This document shows, one piece after another, positions 36,117 to 48,259 of a DNA stretch of 64,000 nt. The notes beneath the pieces were generated by a model, which saw only the letters and a list, made by a program, of their open reading frames with translations, did no database searches and was not told where the DNA came from. Numbering within the stretch: the stretch's first letter is position 1; every line of letters begins with the position of its first letter. The translations under genes and the position numbers were made by a program. The DNA comes from Littorina saxatilis (lineage: Eukaryota > Mollusca > Gastropoda > Littorinimorpha > Littorinidae): the NCBI RefSeq assembly GCF_037325665.1, contig NC_090254.1, positions 21,465,532 to 21,529,531 of the forward strand, given 5' to 3'.

Positions 36117-39100
36117 TTTGTTTGTAAAGGTGTTTATGTCCGTCTGTCTATATGTGCGTATGGGGGTGTGTTTTGTGTGTATGAAGTGTGTGTGAGAGAG
36201 TGAGTGAGTGCGTGTGAGTGAGTGTGTATGTGTGTACGTGTGTGACTTGGGGTGTGTGTGTGTGTGTGAGTGCGTGTGAGTGAGTGTGTATGTGTGTACG
36301 TGTGTGACTTGGGGTGTGTGTGTGTGTGTGTGTGTGTGCGTGTGCGTGTGTGTGTGTGTATGTGTGTGTGTGTGTTCGTGTGTGTGTGTGTTTGAGAGAG
36401 AGAAAGAGAGAGAGTAAGAGAGAGGTTTGTCTTTCGCTGGGGTATGCAGTGCCTTGGCGTTGCACATCTACTTAATTCTTCATGATGTTCTGATTCAAAA
36501 AAACATATAAATATGTTATATTCGGATTAAAAACAAGCTCTGAAAATAAAAAATATAAAAATTATGATTAAAATTAAATTTCCGAAATCGTTTTAAAAAC
36601 ATTTTATCTTATTCCTTGTCGGTTCCTGATTCCAAAAACATATAGATATGATATGTTTGGATTAAAAACACGCTCAGAAAGTTAAAACGAAGAGAGGTAC
36701 AGTAAAGCGTGCTATGTATTGCAACAGGTAAGGGGGAATAAAACGTTCCTGTAGTCCTTTAAATTCCTGCATAAAACTGTTTTATTTGAGCCTGTTTTTC
36801 TCTCATTCTATTTGTGTTTTTTTCCGTTTGTTTTAAGAAGAGAGCTCTTTCATAGTTTACATACCTATACGTGTAGACGAGTTGTTGACAAAACATTCAA
36901 TTTGCAGCTAGATAAAGAACTGCAGAAGACAATACCGCATCGCTCGGTGATCATAATCAAAATATGACAGTACATATATACAGTGGAACCCCCCCTTTTA
37001 ATTAAGACCCTGTTTTCTTAGACTTTCTATTCATTTACCTCTGTAAATTTACCCCCAATTTAAGACTCCCTCTTTTTTAAGACCTGATTTTGTTAGATTT
37101 TTGGAGGACTTAAAAGGGGGTTCCACTGTACTTTCCAAAAATTATCCAAGCTCCCCTGTGTATTGAGCTAAAATAACTGAAGTGCACATTTGTTTGATTT
37201 ACCAGAGAGTGGCTGTGGAAGGCAACATTGGCTGTGGTAAGACAACATTCTTGGAACACTTCAGATCCAATCCTGGTGTTGAGGTGAGAATTTTTCAGTC
37301 ATACTCTAGATAAAAATTGGTGACTATCAGAACAGAACAGAAACCAATAAATTAAAGTATCAGCATGCTGTGCTTGGCATATATATGTATCTGGCAGTAA
37401 TGACTAAATGCAAAGAAAGGGGGAGTGAAAACTACACTTTAAAGAATCGGACAAGTGATTCGGAAAAAATGTGCACCCTGAAAGTGGCGAGCCATGGCGA
37501 GTAGAAACATGTAACTTGCGAGTGGAAATGTTCATGCCAAATGCGAGTAAAGTTGCTAAAACAAATTGTTGGTTTGGCTAGTAAAGTTTGCTCTCAGGCT
37601 AGTAAATTTTCAAAAACACTAGTCAAAGCCTAGTGCACCATTTGTTGAACTTTCAGAGCTGATTTGTGATAAATAAAATGTAGTATTTGATTTTAACTTT
37701 TAGTGAGGAAGAAAGGTTTGCTGTGCCAGCAGAAGGTTATAGTTATAGGTAGTACTTGAGTATTTTTATTTTAGTCACCACTGGCAGCCAAGTGGGCAAC
37801 TTTTTCTTCAACCCTTAAAGGCTGCCATATTCGTAGCGTTCATTAATTAATTCATATTGTTTACATGTGCCAATAATGTTATAAAACTGTACCTAAGGGG
37901 ATATTATAACGATTGGCTGTAACTTTCGAACACAGAAAAAATTATTTCAGTATTGCAAAGTGGTGTTGATAGTGTCGAATGTAAACAGAAGTCTCAAACG
38001 CCATCTTTGGTTTACGAAACGTCACAAAGTGACGTCAACGGTCTAAAAATAGCCCAAGTCCTGGAGAACTGTTGCTAAACAATGCAATAAAGAATTAATT
38101 ATTTCTCGTAATTGGTAAGGACTTCAAACCTAAAACTTTGCAGGAAGCTTAATTTATACATCCCCGCAACGATGGGAAAAGCCCTGGAAGTAATTAAACT
38201 AATTAGATAGGACTATGTCAGCCTTTAATCAATCACTCTCACACACACACACACACACACACACATGTATACACTCTCTCGAGCTCGAGCTCGCTTATAT
38301 TTTTTCACTTAAAAAAAATTCATAAAGAACTTTTACTTTGCAGGTCATTGCTGAGCCGGTGGAGAAGTGGAAGAGCGTGAATGGTTTCAACTGTTTTGTA
38401 AGCACACTTGTTTTAAACACTTTTTAGTGTTGTGTCCTACTATAATAGATCACCACTTGAGTGTCTTCATTTTTGTACAACTGTCAAATCACCTTGGATA
38501 GTTTCTGACTGAAGCCAGTGAAGGTTTCATTTAATTTTCTATATGTATTTGTAACTTCTTTGTACAAACCTGTGTGCTTTAGTGTGACCAAGCACGAGAG
38601 TTCTGGTTTGTTCAAAATTGATTTTTGTGGATTTGGTAATTGAAGAAAGTTTTTAGAATTGAAACCCTGACAGTCAATGCCATGTGTATTTTGGTTAATT
38701 GGTACACTGTATAAAAGTTTGCGTTTTTGAAACTACTTGTTCCATTTTGTTCAACATTGTCGGAGGGGCTGAGAGCTCTCAACCTTAAAACTAAAAGTGA
38801 AATTTGTTATTTTTTCACATCTTTCAGGGTGCTATTGAATGAACGTGTCTCTTTTCTGACAAAATGTATGGTTGTGTGCTGTCCTTCCTTAGGACCTGAT
38901 GTACAAAGACACTGTGCGGTGGAGCCTGGCCTTCCAGTCATATGTGACACTCACCATGCTGGAAAACCATGAGCAGGAAAAGGTAAGCAGGGCTAACACC
39001 TTTCTGGTTCTCGTCGAAAATCCGTTTTTTTTTTAGTTTGGTTGGTTGATTGAGGCAAAATGTGTATTATTTTATAATTTATTAACATACATTTTGGTAC

Positions 39101-42100
39101 CAGGAGAGGCTGTTCTTCGCCCCTGCCGCCTTGGACCCTAGCCTTTCTGGTTTTTCACTTTTTTGGGGGTGTTAGCCTTGGGTAAGCGATATGATGCTGG
39201 GCTTTTTGGTCACTATCATGATAAAGTTATATATCAGGAGAACCTTAAACTCTGTACAACTGTCTGTTTGTAACAACTAACATGCTTTTTGACTCACATG
39301 CGAAGCAAAAGTGAGTATGTACTCACCCGAGTCGTCCGTCCGTCCGGAAAACTTTAACGTTGGATATTTCTTGGACTTTATTCAGTCTATCAGTACCAAA
39401 TTTGGCAAGATGGTGTATGATGACAAGGCCCCAAAAAACATACATAGCATCTTGACCTTGCTTCAAGGTCAAGGTCGCAGGGGCCATAAATGTTGTCTAA
39501 AAAACAGCTATTTTTCCCATTTTCTCTGAAGTTTTTGAGATTGAATACCTCACCTATATATGATATATAGGGCAAAGTAAGCCCCATCTTTTGATACCAG
39601 TTTGGTTTACCTTGCTTCAAGGTCAAGGTCACAGGAGCTCTTCAAAGTTGGATTGTATACATATTTTGAAGTGACCTTGACCCTGAACTATGGAAGATAA
39701 CTGTTTCAAACTTAAAAATTATGTGGGGCACATGTTATGCTTTCATCATGAGACACATTTGGTCACATATGATCAAGGTCAAGGTCACTTTGACCCTTAT
39801 GAAATGTGACCAAAATAAGGTAGTGAACCACTAAAAGTGACCATATCTCATGGTAGAAAGAGCCAATAAGCACCATTGTACTTCCTATGTCTTGAATTAA
39901 CAGCTTTGTGTTGCATGACCTTGTATGACCTTGACCTTGGTCAAGGTCATGTAAAGGTCAAGGTCAAGCATGTGAGTCGTATGGGCTTTGCCCTTCTTGT
40001 TAGGTTGTGTCAGATGGTTGAAAAACAAGAATGTCAATGCATCCATGATTTTCATTTATGTGTCATACTCATAGGAGCACAACTTATGTTCTCATAATTT
40101 GTTTTTACTGTTGCCACACCTCCCTCTACCACCACCACCACCACCACCACCACCACCACCACCAAAAACATAATGGGGGGAGAGGAAAAACAAGTCTCAA
40201 TGTGGATTGTCTCCTGTGCTGTCTTTTGACTGCATTGATTAACCACTTGACTGCCAGAAGAATTTATAATCATATAACATACAATGCATGACAATAATAC
40301 CAAAACTGAGAAAATAGTCTCCACGGCAGGCAATCATCTTGCTACAAATGCAAAGGGCAATATACAGATACACAGCAGTTGTTTCCCTTAACAGAGTTGA
40401 TATTTTTTTCATAGCCAAGTGATATATATATATATATATATTGTGGCAGTCAAGGGGTTAATTCAGAATGAGCTGTTACTCTGTACTATTCTGAATGTAA
40501 TTTTTCCATTCATAATGTGTGTCCTTTCAGAGACAAGGCTGTGTGAAGATGATTGAAAGGACCCTCTACAGTGCTCGCTACTGCTTCATCGAAAACTTGA
40601 ACCAAAAGTGAGTACTATTTAGTCTTGCACTGTCTTTTTTTTAATTCACCAATGAGATAGAAGCAGTGCTAGCCGCTCACTGTGACAGCCGTGCTTTAAG
40701 TATAGTAAATAAAATTAAAAAATAAAAACCTTTAACAAATCAGGCCTTTGAAGGGAAGGAATCTTTAAATGGAGGTAAATTTAATCAATCAATCAATCAA
40801 TGAGTCTTATATCGCGCATATTCCGTGGGTACAGTTCTAGGCGCTCTGCAGTGATGCCGTGTGAGATGAAATTTTATACGGCCAGTAGATTGCAGCCATT
40901 TCGGCGCATATTTACCTTTCACGGCCTATTATTCCAAGTCACACGGGTTTAGGTAGACAATTATTAACTGTGCCTAAGCAATTTTGCCAGGAAAGACCCT
41001 TTTGTCAATCGTGGGATCTTTAACGTGCACACCCAATGTAGTGTACACGGGGGGAGGTTCGGACACCGAAGAGAGTCTGCACACAAAGTTGACTCTGTGA
41101 AATAAATTTCCGCCGAACCTGGGATCGAACTCACGCTGACAGCGGCCAACTGAATACAAATCCAGCGCGCTACCAACTGAGCTATATCCCCGCCAGTGGT
41201 TATGAACAGCAAATCTGAAAAAGCAAAGTCTTAAAGCGGGGTTCCACTGCAATGAAGTGTTTGGAGCGTTTAGTGCTCCAGCGCTTGAAGGTAGCCACTG
41301 ATGCTAGTCTTGACCCTCACCAGTTTGCATATCGGGCCAACCGTTCCGTGGACGATGCAGTAGCCTTAGGTCTACATCATATTGTTGAGCACCTGGAGAA
41401 GTCTGGTAGCTATGCTAGAGTTCTTTTCATTGACTATAGCTCTGCCTTTAACACCATTGTTCCACATAAACTGTTCTCCAAGCTCACTGGCATGTGTGTC
41501 GAGGAATCCCTTTGTAAGTGGGTTCTAGATTTTTTGTTGGATAGGCCTCAGGTTGTAAGAGTAGGCAGCAGTACTTCTAGCTCAATCACCTTGAACATTG
41601 GTGCCCCACAGGGGTGTGTTCTCTCCCCACTGTTGTTCTCCCTCTTCACCAACGACAACGTGAGCCATGACCCCTCAGTAGTCATCCTGAAGTTCTCCGA
41701 TGACACTACTCTGGAAGGCCTGATCAGTGTCGGTGATGAGTCGGGGTACCGAGCGGAGGTTGCGAGAGTGTCGGGCTGGTGTGTGGCTAATGACCTTGAC
41801 CTTAACGTCACCAAAACCAAGGAGATGGTCTTTGACCGTAGGAAGAAAAAGACTCCCCTCTTACCACTCACCATCAGCGGTGAGAACGTAGAGCAGGTTG
41901 ATTCCTTCAAATTTCTAGGGGTGACCATCTCCAATGACCTTAGCTGGGCTGTTCATACTGACCTTTCAGTAAAGAAGGCCCATCAGCGTCTCTACTTCCT
42001 GAGACAGCTGAGGAAGTTCAAAGTGTCCTCCTCCATCATGTCCCAGTTCTACAGGGCTGCTGTAGAGAGTCTCCTTACCTTTTCTATCACGGTTTGGTAC

Positions 42101-45100
42101 AGCAGCTCCTGCCAGTTTGAGAAAGAAAAACTGGAGAAGGTCGTTAGGGCTGCCAGCAGGATCATTGGCAGAGATCTCCCCTCTATAGACTCCCTTCACA
42201 TCCTGCGCATGATGAGGAAATGTAGGTCCATCATGCAAGATCCCACACACCCGGCTGGTCATCTCTTCCAGCCTCTGCTCTCGGGGCGCAGGCTCAGAAC
42301 CCTCAGATGCCGTACGGCAAGACTCAGAAACAGTTTCTACCCCCAGGCTGTCCTGGCTTTTAATAACCGGTAAATGAACTCTACAGACTGTGACACGTTT
42401 TAGGATGTTCTAGGAGTATGGTTTTAGTAGCTGACATTACATACTGTGATATATAGAGTGGGTTTTAGCATGGTGACACCACTGTGACGCGATGAAGCCA
42501 GACTATGTTTTAGCAGCTGGTTATATTACCGGAATACACATCTAGTATGTTTTAGTAGTTTTAGTCGTTCTTTAACCACTGTGATGTGTTGGAAGAGTTT
42601 ATTTTTATGTGCTGTTTTAGAGGTACATTTTATCAGTATGGAACATGTTCAGTTCTTACAGTAGTTGATAGTGGGGGGGGGGGGGGGGGGGGGGGGGGGA
42701 TCCTATCTTATTCTGCGTACTTTTATTGTGGTTCCGATAGCTCTTAGAGTTTCATAGTTCTCACCATGTCTGTATAGTGTATGTATTAGTTACTGTGATA
42801 CCAAATTGTCTTACCCATGTATGTATGATGCTATGCGCCAGTGATGTATGAATGCTATTTATTTTTGTTTTTATCACACAGCAAGCTGCTTTCCTCGTGT
42901 ATTTTTTATGTTCATTCATGTATTGTACACTTGGCAATAAATTATCTATCTATCTATCTAATAGGCTGTTGTGTGGAGTTTTCATGTGAACCAAATGTGA
43001 CAGGGAGACTACCGTCGCCCTTCACAGCAGACTCTGCAGAGTTGTTCGCCTTAGAAGTTGCGAGCTATTTATAGCTCGCAAGGCAACACCTGTGGATTGT
43101 AGAGTTCTGTTTGAGATGGGGTCTGGCGGCTTTTGTCTCTGTGTACAAAAGCTGCGCCAGCCTTCTTGTCATCCAACACAGCTTTTGTAATCCCCAGCGA
43201 TGGCATGACTGGGAAATTTAAACTGTGCAACAGAAACTCGATCTTATCAGCTGAGCTCCTTGCCATCTGCATGTCGCTTGTTCATCTCAATCTCAAGAAC
43301 ACTCCTCCTCAAAAGATAGCTATATTCTCTGACTCCAAAGCAGCCATTGAAGCATTAAGATCTAACAAAAGATCAAAAAGACATGATCTTGTCATTGCCA
43401 TAAAGGAGCTGGCAAATAAAATTATAAAAAAAGGAAGCGAGATTAACCTGGTCTGGTGTCCAGCACACGTGAACGTGCCTGGCAACGAGAAAGCGGACAA
43501 AGCCGCTAAAGAAGCTGCCCAAGGCATAGGCGCCTCCGAGGTAGACCTGCCATTGTCTGCTTCTGAGATCAGTAGCCTTACAGACTCTCTTCTCTGGAGA
43601 GAATGGAGGAACAAATATATGCACAAGGCTATAAGCTCTGGCTGGCTCATTCGGGAAGCCCCATCAAAACAGATGAACACCTATAATGCATGCCCACGTG
43701 TAATAAAAAGGATTAACCGCCTAAGGGCAGAAGCTGGGAATTACCAATTTCTAGAGCTTAAATGCACCTGTCAATCCGACCTCACCATTGCTCATTTGAC
43801 TTTGGAGTGTGATTTGAACTCATGCCACTTTCAACCCCTGACTCAGTTTATAAACTCAAATAGAAATATTCTGCCAAATACCTCAAAGGAAAAATTAAGC
43901 TATCTTTTAAGTTTTAATAAAGACCTTGGGTGGCAAGGTCCCAAACTTATCGCTGGACTTATGCACACGCACCCACTTGGTCCCTGGATATGAAGAGACG
44001 TTGCTGCGGCTGACGCCATTGCTTCTCATACAGCTACTATATATTTTTATCAGAACTTTTAAAAATACCATTTTATATCCAAGTATCTCTTAACACCATT
44101 TTTAATTAGATGAGCGAGAGTGTGCGGGGGGCGGGAGGGTGGTGAACCACTGTACATAAAGGGAAAGTTTGTGTGCGTGCCTGTGTGTGTTCTTAATCTA
44201 AGACAAATGTCGCCAATGTTTTTACAGAGTGACGTTAAATAAACGATTTTATCATCAATTTTATCTCTGTGTATGTTCATGGATTCCTTTGCGAATGCAT
44301 AACAGTTTTTATGGGGCTTAGAAATAAGCTCTAAACTTCTCAATCCTGTTTGATTGGACTTCGCCTCCAAAGGTGATTGTGGTGTTTCGGCACTCGGTTA
44401 CACAAACTTTGCAGCAGTCTTGAAGTCAACCTTTAGCTTGTGAAAAGTGTTTTTCCCGTAGATGATTCACTAAAGTTTAGTGCTTGCTGCTTCCTCTGTC
44501 CAATGTAACAACAGAAGCAAGAAGCATAGCCAGATCAAAGGAGGAAAAAGAAAAGAGGAAATCGACAGGAAAATAATGATAAGAAGAAGAAGCTGTGAAA
44601 ATATGCTCCAGTACTATTTTATTTATTTATTTTCTTGCAGAGGCCTGATGACTAACATGGAACATTTTGTGCTGAAGGAATGGCATGACTGGATCGCAGA
44701 CAATGCTGATACCGGACTTGATCTCATTGGTGGGCACACATCTTTTCTTTTCTTGCATGGAGGCAACCTCTCAAAGGGAAGGGGTTTTTTGATTAGTGCT
44801 TTTGTGAACAAGAAACGATTAACAAGTGGCTCTATCCCATCTCCCCCCTTCCCCCGTCGCGATATAACCTTCGTGGTTGAAAACGACGTTAAACACCAAA
44901 TAAAGAAAGAAAGAAAGGGAAGGGGGGGGATAAGCTTGATTTGAAAACATTTTACAATTCAAGCTTTTGCTAAATGAGGGTGTACACTTGCAGGGTTTCA
45001 TTTACTAGTGCGCCCTGCGCCATTGGCGCAATAAATCTGAAAATGTCCCATCACTATTCCCTTCAGTGCGTTGAAGGGCACATTGAGATTACGTACCACT

Positions 45101-48100
45101 GCGTCACCAAATGTACACTTTACATCGGATTACACACACACTTACACAGATAACACGATATAGCGGCTAATTCTCAGATGGCACCATATTGCACCCTTTT
45201 GCATCTTTGGTCAAAACACGTACAGGCCTCTTTGGCGCTTGCCTTAGACTATGTCCCATCGGAATTTGGTTGAGTGGGACAAATGTCCCATTGCCTTTTT
45301 CTCCCAGGCTAAACCCTGACTTGTCATCTGCCTCTTGTCTTCTGTTTTTTCAAAGAACGACATGGTGTTGCTCAGAAAATGTTATGACTGACTGTGAGTG
45401 ACACAACCCGTACGAAACGTTCTTATAAGAAATTGGACCCAATTTCATATAAGATTCTTATAAGAGTCTTGTATGACAATTTCATATATGTGGCTTATAG
45501 GTATTTTAAATGCAAATGAGGTAAATTCTTATAAGAAACTTATATGAATCATATATGAACCTATAACCTGAGCTCATATAGGTCTCTTATATGAATCTTA
45601 TATTCTCTTATAAGAAAGCTATAGGTCTCTTATATGAAATGTTCATATATGAGACTTATAAGAATCTTATATGAAACCTACATCTCCCTTATAGGATTCT
45701 TATATATGTCTCATATATGATATTTATATGTCTCATACTAGACACACGACCTTGACCTACATTTGTGTTTACAAGGGAAATAACACCTGCTTAACCCAAT
45801 TTAACTGTCTTGACTTTGAATTATAATGAATCCAACTACAAAATACCTTTTGGTTCAGTATATATACATATTTTTACTGAAGTTGTGTTTATTTTGAGGG
45901 CAAAAACAAACAGATCTCTAAATCACTGGTCACAAGAAGAGGAGTAAGACATGCATTGTCCTCTTCAAATCCAATACTTTGAAACTTGAAATTATGAACA
46001 AGAAACAACAAACAAGTTACAGCCACAAATAATTTTCTTGAATATGCACAGCTGTCACAGTTTCTTGTTGCTTGAACCAAAGTAGTGCTGGTATTAACAT
46101 GATTTGATCACCTGATGCAGAACCAGAACTGTAAAGTAAAACAAATAATGGAGGGAAATTCTGGATTTTGAATAAAAACACAAATCTGTCAGTGTCAAGC
46201 TGTTGGGTTGGTTGGGCTGCCAGCCACCCACAAACATCAGCATGACATAAACATTCTCTTCACATATTCATACATCAAGTCCAATTATTTCTGTAAGAAC
46301 TTTGCATTTTAGTCCTGCTCTTTCACTGATTTTCTGCTAAACATCCTCACAGAGCTGCTGTCACAAAGATGGCCGTTCAGTCAGGGGGAGATAATGCTCA
46401 AGGCAAACCATCCACTTCCATGTTCATATATGAAACATATATGAAAGCCAGTATTGCCAGTAATTCAGCATTGTCCAATATTTTTTCTAAGTCCTGAATT
46501 CTCCTATGCAGAAACTAAGTGATGATTTATATAAGAGTCATATAAGATTCATATAAGAAACATATAAGAGAACTATAGGTTTCTGGAAGTGCAGGTTCTC
46601 ATCTATGATTCATATATGATTCTTATATGAATTGGGGTCTTTTTCATGTAAGAGACTTATAAGAAACCTATTCCTACAACTGACATACATAGCTTTTTAC
46701 TTGTCATATATGAAACTTATATGTTTCTTATAAGAAACTTATAGGTTTCTTATATGTCTCTTATATGTTCATATATGTTCATTTCGTACGGGAACTTTGA
46801 GGAGTGATGCACCTGTCAATCAAGAGATCATTCTTCAAAGGTTGACCTTGTTTATTCTTCAAGTTAGACAAGAAGAGTTCGTCTGAAGTTTTTCTCAAAT
46901 TGTGCATAAGGCATTGGTCACTCTAGTTTAATTGTGTTTCAACTTTCAGCTGTGTTAACTTGTGGGAATAAAAAACGATCTTTGGAAATAACTCTTTCAG
47001 GATATCCAATCCAAGCGAGTGGAAGATGCGCCTCTGAGAATGACTCGAGTTAAGCAAACAAAAACATGCCGCTGACCAGTTAAATGTGCTCTCGTTGGAT
47101 GGAAAGGGAATCAGGTTAATATTCCCGAACCTGGCTACAGAGAAAGGTCCTTTGGGGCCATGTGAGGCAACACAAATGAAGTACAGTGGAGTCCAGCTAT
47201 AACGAACCTGGGTATAACGAAATCCCTCTTTTAACGAACTGCCATTGATTTCCCGGCAGACAGCCTTCTATTTCTTACTTGTTACTTTCCGGCTACATCG
47301 AACCTTTTGAACTCATTTGCATAACGAACCCCTCTTTTAACGAACACGTTTTCATCGCCCCAGAGCCGTTTTGTTTCTAAAAGTCACAAGGCTACAACGA
47401 ACTGATGTCAATAATTGTCTCCAAAGACAAAAATACACAAACACAAGTGCACATCGTGTGATGAGCGAACTCCGAACAAACTAACAGCGGGAGGTGCACA
47501 GATCAAACCAAAACCGAAAGTTGTGGTGACGTCATGACATTTTGCGATGTATGTCAGTGAAGCTCGTGCACATGTGGCCTGTCTTGCTAAAAACAATGGC
47601 TGACGAACATGGTTTCGAAATCTGGAACTGTTTTTTTGTTTTCTCCGATCCGTGACTGAGTGGCGCGATAGAGAACCACGTGTTCATTTGAATCAATACT
47701 CTCCTCAGGCAGTGAATTCTCCTAAATTGCTCAACACTGTGGACAGTCCGGAGTGCAGTTATGTTCCGTGAATGAGCGAGTCAAAGTTTTATCGTGAAAA
47801 CTGACGCTTTTCGTGCACCTCCCGCTGTTAGTTTGCTAGAGCTCTCTATGGATTTCTTTCTTTATTTGGTGTTTAACGTCGTTTTCAACCACGAAGGTTA
47901 TATCGCGACGAGCTCTATGGATTATATTATGAAGCTGTTGAAAACATGCAGAGATTGTACTCTCCAAGGAAAGATCGATGGGACGATCATTTGAAAGTGA
48001 GTGGGAAAACTTGTCTTGAGACCATTTAGGGTTGAAAACTCTACAGCGAATTACTGATATAACGAACTAAAATGTATCTCCCTTGAGATTCGTTGTACCC

Positions 48101-48228
48101 GGACTCCACTGTAGGAGGCGTCGGCTCAGACCCCGGGAAGAGTTCTCTTTTTATATTTAGTCAAGTTTTGACTAAATATTTTAACGTAGAGGGGGGAATC
48201 GAGACGAGGGTCGTGGTGTATGTGTGTG

Positions 48229-48259
<31 letters not shown>

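Larger units (their letters stand above)
34300..36440. repeat. (TG)n megablock with large tandem units
   Basis: Interrupted TG tracts are organised in higher-order units. The marker GTTTGTTTGTAAAGGTGT followed by ATGTCCGTCTGTC occurs at about 34501, 35367 and 36117, each followed by the same GAGAGAGTGAGTGAGTGCGT stretch. Two units carry a SINE-B at the equivalent site. Confidence 0.85.
33508..36716 (-). mobile_element. Family R element, copy 10, split by 2.5 kb block
   Basis: R sequence runs 33508 to about 33949 and resumes at about 36480-36716, where it is truncated before the CGCGACTTGT end. Between lie non-R sequence, the (TG)n megablock and two SINE-B copies. It is among the more diverged copies. 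Confidence 0.8.

Noticed and set aside
41252-43993. A single LINE with RT followed by RNase H
   Set aside because: An (ATCT)n tail at 42943-42960 ends the first element, and the RNase H belongs to a different LINE type with its own 3' end.
44480-44944. 154-codon ORF that includes exon 7 of gene 2
   Set aside because: Only 44641-44729 is coding by splice sites and homology. The rest is intron and SINE-C read-through.
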